In this document: positions 48,402-57,819 of the stretch, one piece after another
Numbering within the stretch: position 1 is the first letter of the stretch
Layout of the letters: each line of letters opens with the position of its first letter
Assembly (NCBI GenBank): GCA_947471745.1
Contig: CANJKZ010000091.1
Coordinates: 248,001 to 312,000, forward strand
Direction of reading: 5' to 3'
Length of the DNA stretch: 64,000 bases
DNA from: Closterium sp. Naga37s-1
Lineage: Eukaryota; Streptophyta; Zygnematophyceae; Desmidiales; Closteriaceae
Notes under the pieces: model-generated
What the model saw: the letters and a program-made list of their open reading frames with translations, nothing else
Told to the model about the DNA's origin: nothing
The model's database searches: none
Position numbers and translations under genes: made by a program

Positions 48402-50915
48402 GCCCCCTTCAAGGGGCGCTGCTACAACTGCAATGAGGAGGGGCACATGGCTGCAAAGTGCCCCAACAAGAAGAAAGATACAACGCCCGCGGCAGCCGCG
48501 AACGTAGCTGAAGGAGACGGGAAGGGCGTGGCGCTCACCGTCGCGTGTTCGGCTGCAAAGTTGCTGGCCGACGACAAGGACTTGTGGTTTCTTGACTCAG
48601 GATGCTCCCAACACATGACCGGCCGCAAGGAGTGGTTCACGGTGATCCGTGACCCATCTGCAACGAAATTAGTCAAAGGGTTTGATGGTTCTATGCAGGA
48701 AGTTGCCGGTGTTGGTGAGGTTTTGCTGGAGGGCACTAATGGCTTGCGTGTGACCCTACATGATGTCCTCTTTGTGCCAGGAATGAAGGCCAACTTGGTC
48801 TCCCCTGGGCAGCTCTTGGACAAGGGAGCAAAGCTGCAAACCGAGGAAGGTGTCACCCGCATCATCGCATCAGGAGGTCAAGTGGCTGCAACGGCACGAT
48901 ACCGCCATCGCCTTCACTGCCTTGACCTGAAACCGGGGCCAGCAAGGAACGGTGCAACAGCTGTAGCGGCATGCAACGGTACGGCGGCTGCAGCGGCATG
49001 CACCGATATGGCGGGTGGAGCGGCGAGCAACGGCACAGGGGCTGCATCGGCATGCAAAGGCAGGGCGGCTGCGGCGGCATGCAACGGCAGGGCGGCTGCG
49101 GCGGCATGCAACGGCACGGTGGCTGCAGCAATATGCAACAATACGGCGGCTACAGCGGCATGCAATGGCACGGCGGCTGAGGTGGCATGCAACGGTATGC
49201 CTAAGGCATTTGCTGAGGTGGTGTCAAGCGCGCCGGAAGAGAATGACGAAGCGGCCAGCCTCACAACATATGCGGTGGGGACCGAGGCGATGCTCAACCT
49301 GCGGCACACTTACATTGAGAATGACCATGCTGGTGCGGTGCAGTGGACAGCCGCAAACAGTGGCATGCTAGGCATGGACCTAGAGAAAGGAGGGGAGGAC
49401 ACGTCGAGCGCCTCCTCCCAAGAAGCCAAACTCACTCGTCAAACGCTTCCGCTGCCTGACGAGCGAGAGGGGGAGGTTCTTGGAATGGTCCATGGCCCTG
49501 AGCAGAATCAGCCGCCGTCACGTACCGTCATCATAATCTCAGTGCCGTCCGTGCAAGGGGGCGAACAACCGTTTGATCGTTCGGTTGACCCTGCGGGCAG
49601 CAACGCAACCATAGCTCCGCCAGCTCTCTGTCCATTCTTAGCTGCTGGCGTGGCACCTGTAGGACCAGAGGTTGGTCCCTCTGCAGATGAACGACGTGCA
49701 GCTGATGAGGACAAGGAAGGAGATGCAACGGACCTGAAATCGGCGGCAACCCATGGGAAGGACCCCATACCCACGGTTCCGCCCCTCCAGCCCACTCCCC
49801 CACCCCCATGTCATTCTAGCAGGTCCAACAAGGGTATGCCACCTGTTCGGCTTCCCGCATCCACCATGACAGCCTCGGATGCGGTTGATGGCAACAACAT
49901 GTACGGCATTGCATTCCTTGCTCGAGGTGCTTATGGCACGGACATCTACTATGATGTGGAGTACTTGAATGAGGTTGATGAGGAGGAAGGGGGATTGGGG
50001 AGCGTCATCATCAACCTCGGAGTAACCTTGACCGGACCTGAAGGCAAGGTGGTGGACAAAGGTCTCCTCGTGGTGGAATACATGTCATCCACGGAAGGCT
50101 ATCTTGGTCTGCAGATTGTGCGCGACCGCCCCAACAAGACACTCCTCCTGCACGAGAATGCATATGTGGCGAAGGTGCAGCAGCGGTTCTTCAAGGGGGC
50201 GCCACCAAAGAAGCAGCCGATCACCCCTCTCTCCTCTACCAGCTTTGTCATAGAGGATGCTGAGCTGTTTGCCGATCGCACCATGACCGACCGCCTTGCA
50301 GCAGGTGCACACCTCAGGACGGATGCGCATTGGCATGAGCTCTTCTGCAAACTCTCCTACTGGGCTGCCTCACCGGACATGGGGCTGCTGTTCAAGGGAG
50401 GACCAGAGAGTTTGACTCTCGTAGGGTATGCGGATGCGGATGATGCGGGCGACAAGGAGAACCGATCGTCCACGGGAGGCTACCTCTTCAAGCTTGGCGG
50501 AGCTGCCGTTTCATGGCAGGCCAAGAAGCTACAGGGTGTGACCAAGCTCTCCTCCACCAAGAGCGAGCTTGTGGCTATGGTGGAAGCGGGAAAGGTGGGG
50601 CGCAAGCTAAGGTTCCTGCTGTGGGAGTTTCAACTGCTCAAGAAGGGTGTCCCCACCACCCTGTACGTCGACAACATGTTAGCGGTGCAGCTCTGCCAGG
50701 CGGGCGGGCTGCAGGGGTGCATGAAGCATGTGGACCGTCGCCACATGTGGCTACAGGACATGGTGCGCATGAAGAAGTTGGAGGTGCAGCACATCCCTAC
50801 GACGGCGCAGCCCGCGGACTTCTTCACGAAGCGGCTCGAGAAGGCAGCCTTCAACCGATGCTGTGCAGCAGCCGGGCTGGTCCAGCGTGCTCCTGACAGC
50901 AAGGGGGCGTGTTAG
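48402..50915 (+). CDS. Copia C zinc knuckle, protease and RNase H frame lacking integrase and RT core
   Basis: In frame with Gag. It contains C-x2-C-x4-H-x4-C (48420-48460), protease (WFLDSGCSQHMTG, LHDVLFVPGMKANLVSPGQL), ten 27-bp units encoding (A)CNGTAAAAA-like repeats (48955-49205), a Pro/Glu-rich spacer, the end of RT (YLGLQIVRDRPNKTLLLHE), and RNase H (YADADDAGDKENRSSTGGY, STKSELVAM, YVDNMLAVQLC, QPADFFTKRLEKAAF). HHCC finger, integrase core and the RT region including YVDD are absent. The stop TAG (50913) lies in the first bases of the 3' LTR, so the polypurine tract AAGGGGGCG is itself coding. If read through or started internally it would give a protease-RNase H protein. Confidence 0.85.
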   Translation, partial: APFKGRCYNCNEEGHMAAKCPNKKKDTTPAAAANVAEGDGKGVALTVACSAAKLLADDKDLWFLDSGCSQHMTGRKEWFTVIRDPSATKLVKGFDGSMQEVAGVGEVLLEGTNGLRVTLHDVLFVPGMKANLVSPGQLLDKGAKLQTEEGVTRIIASGGQVAATARYRHRLHCLDLKPGPARNGATAVAACNGTAAAAACTDMAGGAASNGTGAASACKGRAAAAACNGRAAAAACNGTVAAAICNNTAATAACNGTAAEVACNGMPKAFAEVVSSAPEENDEAASLTTYAVGTEAMLNLRHTYIENDHAGAVQWTAANSGMLGMDLEKGGEDTSSASSQEAKLTRQTLPLPDEREGEVLGMVHGPEQNQPPSRTVIIISVPSVQGGEQPFDRSVDPAGSNATIAPPALCPFLAAGVAPVGPEVGPSADERRAADEDKEGDATDLKSAATHGKDPIPTVPPLQPTPPPPCHSSRSNKGMPPVRLPASTMTASDAVDGNNMYGIAFLARGAYGTDIYYDVEYLNEVDEEEGGLGSVIINLGVTLTGPEGKVVDKGLLVVEYMSSTEGYLGLQIVRDRPNKTLLLHENAYVAKVQQRFFKGAPPKKQPITPLSSTSFVIEDAELFADRTMTDRLAAGAHLRTDAHWHELFCKLSYWAASPDMGLLFKGGPESLTLVGYADADDAGDKENRSSTGGYLFKLGGAAVSWQAKKLQGVTKLSSTKSELVAMVEAGKVGRKLRFLLWEFQLLKKGVPTTLYVDNMLAVQLCQAGGLQGCMKHVDRRHMWLQDMVRMKKLEVQHIPTTAQPADFFTKRLEKAAFNRCCAAAGLVQRAPDSKGAC
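48955..49205 (+). repeat. 27-bp in-frame minisatellite in copia C
   Basis: About nine to ten units like GCAACGGTACGGCGGCTGCA plus GCGGCAT, each adding nine codons without disturbing the frame. It lies just after protease, where the HHCC and integrase domains would begin. Confidence 0.9.
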
Positions 50916-51545
50916 AAGGAAATGCTGCCATGAGCAACAAAATGTCTGCGCTGGGATTCGAACTCGTGACCTTCAAATCTGTCCTGAAAGTGTCTCAGGA
51001 CAGATTCAGGACAGTTTCTGCTAAGGCGCTGGTTATGGTGCACACGAGTTTCGAACTGGAGACCTTTCGATTCAAGTGTCCCGAAAGTGTCTTGTCAGGA
51101 CAGTTTGGGGACAGTTTGGGGACAGATTGGGGACAGTTTGGCGAAATCGATCTCGGGTCGCGTTCGGTTTGAAACTCGGCAGCGAAGTGTCGAAGTCAGC
51201 GGAATTCGCACGGGAGTTACTGTCGGTGGTCGACGGAATTCTTGTCGCGGAAATTCTCGTCTACGGAATTCCAGTCAATGGAATTTGCTCAGCGAAATTC
51301 AAGGCTCCGAATTTCGCGTTGACGAAATTCAACGTGCGACCTGGGTCGACACTTTCTTGTGTGCTTTTATTTTGTATTGCGTCCTAGTATAAAACCAGAG
51401 GGCACAAACCAGAAATCAACCAAGTCATTATCACTGCTATGTTTGTGTGTAACTCTGGCTATAGTGGACCGTTTCCTGCAATCTTTGGTGCGTTGGAATC
51501 GTGCTTTCAAGCTCTATCAAGCTGCTATAGTAGTGGAATTCTACA
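50910..51545 (+). repeat. 3' LTR of copia C (636 bp)
   Basis: Matches 46628-47263 with four visible substitutions; ACTAG follows at 51546-51550. Confidence 0.93.
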
Positions 51546-51550
51546 ACTAG

Positions 51551-54500
51551 TACGGCCAGCTCCTACGCCCCCAGCACCTCCAGCACCTCCAGCACCAGCA
51601 GCACCACCAGCTCCAGCAGCTCCAATAACTTCAGTACAAGCACCTCCGGGACCAACAGCTCCAGCACCTCCAGCACCTCCAGCACCTCCAGCACCTCCAG
51701 CACCAGCAGCATCACCAGCTCTAGCAGCTCCAGTACCTCCAGCACCAGCAGTACCACCAGCTCCGGTAGCTCTAGTGCCTCCAGCACAAGCACCTCCAGG
51801 ACCAGCAGCTCCAGCACCTGCAGTACCTCTAGCAAGAGCACCTCCGGGACCAGCATCTCCAGCACCTCCAGTAGCAGCAGCACCACTAGCTCTGGCAGCT
51901 CCAGAAACTCCACTACCTCCAGCACCTCTAGCACTAGCAGCACCACCAGCTCCGGCAGCTCCAGCGCCACCAGCACGAGCACCCCCGGGACCAGCAGTGC
52001 CAGCACCACCAGCACCTCTAGCACTAGCAGCTCCAGGGCCTCCAGCTCCAACAGCGTCACTCCGAAGGCTACAGTGCCAACCGTACCACTCGCGCAACTG
52101 CTGTGGTGAGAGAGGCTCCCACCGGCTAGACCGTTGGGGCGAGGCACCAGTGGGACCTCCAGGACTTGTAGCTCCAGCACCTCCAGTACCTCCAGTACCA
52201 GCAGTACCTCTAGCACCTCCAGGACTAGCAGCTCCAGGGCCTCCAGCTCCATCAGCGCCACTCCGAAGGCTACAGCGCCGAGCGTACCACTCGCGCAACT
52301 GCTGTGGTGAGAGAGGCCCCCGTAGTGTAGACGCAGGACCCTTAGGCTCAGCACCCCCAGACTCAACACCCCCAGGCTCCGCACGCTCAGGCTCAGCACC
52401 CCCAGGCTCCGTACGCTCAAACGCAGCACCCCGAGCAGCACCAAATTCTCCACTAACCTCGACAGGCTCAACCAAGGGGAGTGGGTCTACCTGAGACACA
52501 CCTGAAGGAGCAGGACCCTGAGGGGGGAGGGGTCTACCGGAGGGGGACCAGGAACGACGAAGAGCTGCTCAGCACCCCCAGGCTCAGCACCCCCAGGCTC
52601 CGCACGCTCAGGCTCAGCACCCCCAGGCTCCGCACCCTCAGACTCAGCAACCCCAGGCTCAGCACCCCCAGGCTCAGTTCCCCCAGGCCCCGCACCCGCA
52701 GTCTCAGCACCCCTAGACGCAGCACCCCTAGCAGCACCAGAGTCGACAGCTACCTCGATAGGCTCGACAGGGTCTACCTGGGACACACCTGAGGGAGCAG
52801 GACCCTGAGGGGGGAGGGGGTCTACCGGAAGAGGACCTGGTGCGAGGAAGAGCGGCGGGGGGGGGGGAGAGGGGCAGTGCGGTAGGGGAAGAGATGGTAA
52901 AAGGGAACCGACTCGTCGAACGTGACGTCCTGAAAGGGTAGGACATGGGACAAGGTGGGGTGGTAAAACTGCCAGCCAGGCGCGCCAGGGGGAAAGCCAA
53001 GGAACGCAGGGAACAGCGCGCGAGGAGAGCTTGTCCGCGGAGGTATCGAGGACAAAGGCACGACAGCCCCAAACCCAGAACACTGACGCATCGCCAACCT
53101 CTCCCATCCAACGCAGTGTAGGCGAGTTCTCCGGCAAGAAGACACGGGGCCAGAGGTTGAGCTGATGCGCAGCGTACCGGACCGCAAACAGCCACAGAAA
53201 TAGGGAGCAGTCGCATGGATCATGGAGGTACGAGCGACCTCCATGACTAAGCCAATGCGGCGCTCAGCAACCCCATTCTGCTGCGGAGAGGTCGGAAGCG
53301 TGAACGATTGGAGGATGCTCTCCCCACGACAAAATTCCCACAAGAGGTCGGAAGAGAACTTACCACCTCTGTCATAGTGCAGACGCAGGACCGGAAGGTC
53401 CGTGTCGAACCGCTCGCGGAGCTGGAGACGGACAGCGCGGATCAAAGAGATAAAAATATGAGGGACCTCCCCCTTGCTGTGCAAGGGGAAGACCGTGGTG
53501 TAACGCGAGTGGTCGTCAACAACCAGCAGAAAGTATCGCTCGCGGCCCTGTCCCTGAACGCAGGCTGGGCCCCACACGTCCATGTGGAGAGTCTGCAAGG
53601 GAGCAGTCGTCGGGGGAAACAAGGAGGAGTGAGGAGCGGCTTGCTGCCACCCCTCGACACAGGGAAGGCGGGGAGGGGCAGGCGAGGGTGGGAGGGGAGG
53701 CAAAGACCTGGGAAGACCAGAGACAAGGAGGCGCGAGTGCATGCCACGGAGGCGTGGCAGGGAGGGGTGACCTAGGTGGTGGTGCCAAAGGAGAGTCTGG
53801 TGCGATAGGAGGCGACACGAACAGGGGGCTGCTAGCTGACCTGACGCGCAGCTACTTGAGGAGGCTCAGTAGTCACTGTATACAGGCTCGACCCAGGCCA
53901 ACGGGTGAACGTGCACACGTGCAGATCGCCATACGCTGTCCTCTAGGAGTAAAGGTATTAACCCATTCATCTTGAAGGACGGCGTTGCTCACCAAGTTCG
54001 TAGAGAACCAGGGGAGGTGAAGACCTGACAGTGAGCCAGAAAAAACCGCCGGACATGGGAGAACAGTGGAGGAACGTGCAAGAACCGGTCCCCCAGAGGG
54101 GTCAATCAGAGAGATTGCAACCGGTGCTGTGAGTGGTGTGACTGTGGTGCTGTCGCGAAAGAAGCAGCGGGAAGCACCTGAGTCAAGCGTAAAGGTGTGC
54201 AAGTCCTCAGCAGGCGCAGTACCAAAGAGAGCAGACTCACCAGCACCTAGAGCAGACTCACCAGCACCTAGAGCAGACTCACCAGTACCTAAAGCAGCAG
54301 CCGCTATACCAAGGTCAGGCGGCACACACAGGTAACAGTCACCCTGAGCACTAATAGTCAAAGCATACATGTCAGTGAGGATAGTGTCATAGTCTAGAGC
54401 AAAGATATCCACCTTGTTCCGAAGCAGCTCTAGCCAGCGGGGGAGCTCAGCCTCGTCGCCAAACACTGCACGCCAGGCGTCGCTCAGATAGGCGAAGCAG

Positions 54501-54815
54501 CGAGCCTGTATGTGACCAACTGTCCCGCAAGTCTGACCAGCCCGATCACCTGTGCAAATGACGTATGGGCAGCGGACAGTACTCCAAGTCCCCCCACTCT
54601 GAGCGTGCCACGCACGAAGCTGCAGACGTCGCTGGGGCATAAGGGTCTCGCGCGGACGCCGCTGGAGCTGCATCTGGCCACCGCCAGAAACTCCGCACTG
54701 AACAACTCCACCGCGACTGCTACTACGACCGCCGCCACGACACCTACTGGCGTACCACTGAAAAAGCTGCTGGGGCGTAAGGGTCTCGCGCGGACGCCGC
54801 TGCAGTTGCATCTAG
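51551..54815 (-). pseudogene. Copia A2-2 zinc motif, protease, integrase and linker, decayed
   Basis: From 54811 down: two QLREW-like units (one altered to LMPQRRLQLRAW), a zinc motif C-x4-C-x8-C-x4-H-x4-C (about 54570-54495), YALTISAQGDCYLCVPPD, protease (FTLDSGASRCFF, about 54180), HHCC remnants and CLPCVEGWQQ, integrase (FLLVVDDHSRYTTVFPL, LHYDRGGKF, SPQQNGVAERRIG; 53600-53250), IN C-terminus (LPPENSPTLRWMGE-like), then GGAEP linker repeats (52330-52430 and 52570-52720) and two further LSPQQLREWY units (52100 and 52300). HSDRGGEF is changed to HYDRGGKF. Frame breaks near 53870, 53190 and 52500. Copia C separates it from RT. Confidence 0.85.
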
Positions 54816-54929
54816 CCACCGCCAGAAACTCCCCACTGAACAGCTCCATAGCGACTGCTACTACGGCCGCCACCACTCCCACTGCTGCCACCACCGCCGT
54901 CACCACTCCCACCGCTCCTACGAAGTGAA

Positions 54930-56150
54930 ATCATAGCGGGCAAGCAAGGAGGCGCGCGACCAGTAGGGCAGTACAGAGGGAAGGCAGTAGTAGCAGTAAG
55001 AGTAGTAGAGCGGCTCGCTGAGGTTAGGCTGCAGCACCTCCAGCACTCCTAGCAGCACCTCCACCAGTAGCAGCAGTAGCACGAGCAGCAGGGCGGATCG
55101 GGTTGGGCAGTGCGGCTCGGGCTGGGCGGCGCGGCTCGGCCTGGGCGGCGCGGGCAGCAGGGCGCGCGCTGCGCAGGGCAGCAAGGCGCGACACGCGGGC
55201 TGCAGCAGGGCGCGCGATGCGCAGAGCAGCAGGGCGCGACGCGCGGGCTGCATCAGGGCGCGACGCGCGGGGCAGCAGGGCGCGACGCGTGGGCTGCAGC
55301 AGATCGCGACGCGCGGGGCAGCAGAGCGCGACGCGCGGGCTGCCGCAAGGTGCGACGTGCAGGGCAGCAGGGCGCGACGTGCGGGCTGCAGCAGGGCACG
55401 ACGCGCGGAGCAGTAGAGCGCGACGCACGGGCTGCAGCAGGGCGCGACGCGCAGGGCAGGGCGTGCGCAGGGCAGCGCGACGCGGGGTAGGGCAGGGCGT
55501 GCGCGGGGCAGTGCGACGCGGGGCACGGCAGGGCGTGCGCAGGGCAGCGCGACGCGGGGCAGGGCAGGGCGTGCGTGTCAGAATCCCAACCACTAGACCA
55601 TTGGGATAAAAGGGCTTGTTAAGTAGCGGGTCAGTGCGCCCATAACCCCCCAGGCCAACATGCCTGTAACCCTTCCCTAGGATCAATCGGGGATCACCAG
55701 TGGACCTCTGACACCCCCCCGCACTGGGATGCCCGAAGTGCACACACTGGGATTCGAACCCGAGACCTTCACTCTGATACCATGTCAGAATCCCAACCAC
55801 TAGACCATTGGGATAAAAGGGCTTGTTAAGTAGCGGGTCAGTGCGCCCATAACCCCCCAGGCCAACATGCCTGTAACCCTTCCCTAGGATCAATCGGGGA
55901 TCACCAGTGGACCTCTAACAGTGCGTGGGGCAGCGCGACGCGGGGCAGGGCAGGGCGTGCGCGGGGCAGCGCGATGCGGGGCAGGGCAGGGCATGCGCGG
56001 GGCAGCGCGACGCGGGGTTGGGCAGGGCGTGAGCGGGGCAGCGCGACGCGGGGCAGGGCAGGGCGTACACGAGCAGTGTGACGCAAGGCAGGGCAGGGCA
56101 GGGCGCGCGCTGACGGCGCAGTGCAGGGCAGGGCGTGGGGTAACGCGGTA
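54930..56150. repeat. GC-rich minisatellite leader of A2-2
   Basis: Imperfect repeats on GCAGGGCGCGACGCGCGGGC-like and 36-bp GGCAGGGCGTGCGCGGGGCA-type units. The 36-bp type (55440-55570 and 55921-56080) is the same as in the A2-1 leader. The 345-bp LTR element lies within it. The open frames here are repeat translations. Confidence 0.82.
55576..55920 (-). mobile_element. Miniature LTR retrotransposon (345 bp, SMART/TRIM-like)
   Basis: Two 138-bp direct repeats (55576-55713 and 55783-55920) differ at one base and are flanked by GTGCG (55571-55575, 55921-55925). On the minus strand they read TGT(T/C)AGAGG...GGGATTCTGACA. The 69-bp interior begins with PBS TGGTATCAGAG and ends with the purine run GCGGGGGGGTG, so both priming sites for reverse transcription are present and almost nothing else. 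It has no coding capacity and must be mobilised in trans. A tRNA-like A box (TGGTCTAGTGG) in the LTR end and a perfect B box (GGTTCGAATCC) in the interior are 47 bp apart. Confidence 0.93.
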
Positions 56151-56230
56151 ACCGCAGTCGGTCACTAGGTAATGGTGGGCCCGAAAAAAAAAAAAAAAAA
56201 CGGTCCTACGGACCTACTGCTCTGAAACCA

Positions 56231-56361
56231 TGTCAGAAACTAACAAGCAGGAATGATTGCATTGACATCAAACTGAATACAAGTACTAACCCGAGTTGGG
56301 TTGTACCCTATATAACCTACCCCTACAGCCTACACAACATAAACAGCATTATAGTTTGACA
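56231..56361 (-). repeat. 5' LTR of copia A2-2 (131 bp)
   Basis: TGTCAAACTATAATG...TTTCTGACA on the minus strand, followed by PBS TGGTTTCAGAGCAG (56217-56230). GAAGA follows on the plus strand at 56362-56366. Confidence 0.9.
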
Positions 56362-56598
56362 GAAGATAGCGTGAGCCTTCAAAAATCTTGATGCGTACCG
56401 AGCCTCCTGTCGCACAGCTGATGCGGTTCTGTGCTGTCCGCCCACCATTTAGCCGATGGGCAACAGAACAGGGCCCTGGTAGTTGACAATGTTTGACCCC
56501 GCTGTACTGTACCTACTTCCGTGCTGACTTTCGAGGGTCGAGACTGTTTACGGGTGGCAGGCCAAGATCGTTACAGTACATTCAATAAACGACGTAAT

Positions 56599-57250
56599 TG
56601 TCAATGCTATGTTTATGTTATATCCTACTTGCTGTAGTTTAGTGTAGTTATTATTATAAACTGTTGGTGGTGCACCTTGTGCTTCTTCCCTATTCGTACT
56701 TCAAACCCTCTAGTGAAACCCCTCTTTTGGCTTCCCTCTCGTCATGATGCTTGTTTCTAGTTCCTAGGTACTTAGTATCTTAACATGGTTTCAGAGCTGG
56801 TTCCATCCTGGAACCTTCCTACTCTTGTCAGGGGAATGGACCCTCCTCGCGTGCAGCACGTTTTACCTCGCGCGCAGCCTGTTTTTTCCCGCGCGCGGCC
56901 CGTTCTGCCCTGCGCGCCGCCCGTCCCGTCCCGATTCCCGTCGTCGCGCCACCGCTGTGCCCTGCCTGTCCGTCGCGCCCCGTGCGCCCTCCCCGTCCGT
57001 CGCGCCCCCACTGCGCCCTGTCCGTCCCCCCCCTTCCCCCCCCCCCCCCCCCCTCGTTGACCCGCGCCGTTTCGCCGCCCTGCGGCCCTCCGTCGCTCCA
57101 CGGGTCGCCAGCGACAAGCGCCAGCGACGAGCGCCATTGACGTGCACCAGCGCCAGCGCGGAACGCAATCGCCAGCACCACCGCCAGCAGCAGCCACCGC
57201 GCCCCCCCCCCCCTCCTCCATTCAGCAGCATTTGCCGGGCGGGGAGGAGA
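56599..57250 (+). mobile_element. LTR plus leader fragment of another copia-type element
   Basis: A PBS-like TGGTTTCAGAGCTGG begins at 56786 directly after TCTTAACA. The candidate LTR runs from TGTCAATGC (56599) to 56785 (187 bp). A GC-rich Pro/Arg-type leader follows (56830-57230) as in family A. No second LTR, gag or pol was found, so the 5' LTR limit is tentative and the element is truncated. Confidence 0.55.
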
Positions 57251-57819
57251 TGAGGGGGTGACGGGAGGGTGAGAGGGTGGCGGGTATGTGAAGGACAGTG
57301 GGGTGAGGGTGAGAATTGAGGGGACGGCAGATTCAGGGGGTGAGGTTAAAGGGGGGTGGTTGAGTTGAGTGCTGAAGGTTATTAAAGCCAGCAGCTAAAA
57401 TAGTGACCCCCCCCTTCTAGTTGGGTCCACTTGAAAACAGAAGTTTTTTTGGAACACTTGAGACAGTTGGAAATGCTGTGCATATTTATTTTTTCACTCC
57501 ATACAAGTCTCATTGTGAAGAGAGAACATTTGGACCATGTGTACGATTCTGATTGGCAGCGACACTCACACACAACTCACACATACTTGTGTGCGAATTT
57601 GGCGCAAGGTTGCAATGCCTGTATTCACTCGAGCAGTCATTGTAACTTCATCAAAACTCACATCAATCAACAACACAGGCAAAGTCCAGCGCACACATAT
57701 GCAAAATTTGAGAGCAGAGCTACGAGAAAAGACGTTTCCTTGGTCTTGGGGCTGAAAGAGGTTAAATATTTGGGTGTCGAAGAACGAGGGGAGAAAATAA
57801 GTTGGACAAGGTAATAACC
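57251..57819. other. Unassigned sequence
   Basis: No family, RNA gene or repeat recognised. A 127-codon plus frame (57431-57814) has no recognisable motif. Confidence 0.4.

Larger units (their letters stand above)
46628..51545 (+). mobile_element. Copia C: recent LTR element with Gag, protease and RNase H but no integrase or RT core
   Basis: The 636-bp LTRs (46628-47263, 50910-51545) differ at four positions by eye and are flanked by ACTAG (46623-46627, 51546-51550). The PBS is TGGTATCAGAGG at 47264. Between the LTRs one frame (47370-50915) covers Gag, zinc knuckle, protease, an Ala/Asn/Gly repeat region, the last part of RT and RNase H, with a single in-frame TGA after residue 343. Integrase and the RT catalytic core are missing, yet the frame stays open. 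It inserted into the linker of A2-2 in the opposite orientation. It must use integrase and RT supplied by another element (inference). Confidence 0.93.
43924..56361 (-). mobile_element. Copia LTR retrotransposon A2-2, minus strand, defective, with nested elements
   Basis: LTRs of 128 bp (43924-44051) and 131 bp (56231-56361) are flanked by GAAGA (43919-43923, 56362-56366). The PBS is TGGTTTCAGAGC on the minus strand below 56231. The leader is a 36-bp GC-rich minisatellite (about 54930-56150), followed by QLREW repeats, an atypical zinc motif, protease, integrase, linker, RT, RNase H and the conserved 3' segment. No capsid part is present, as in A2-1. Copia C (46628-51545) is inserted in the linker and a 345-bp LTR element (55576-55920) in the leader. 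Several frame breaks inactivate pol. Confidence 0.93.
43439..56476. mobile_element. Possible MITE-like element (18-bp TIRs), split by copia A2-2
   Basis: GGGCCCTGTTCTGTTGCC at 43439-43456 recurs as its exact reverse complement at 56459-56476. Removing copia A2-2 and one GAAGA leaves about 595 bp between the outer ends, a usual MITE size. GGGCCCTGTT-type ends are known from plant MITEs. No target duplication is evident (flanks AAAACACT and TGGTAGTT), so this remains tentative. Confidence 0.4.
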
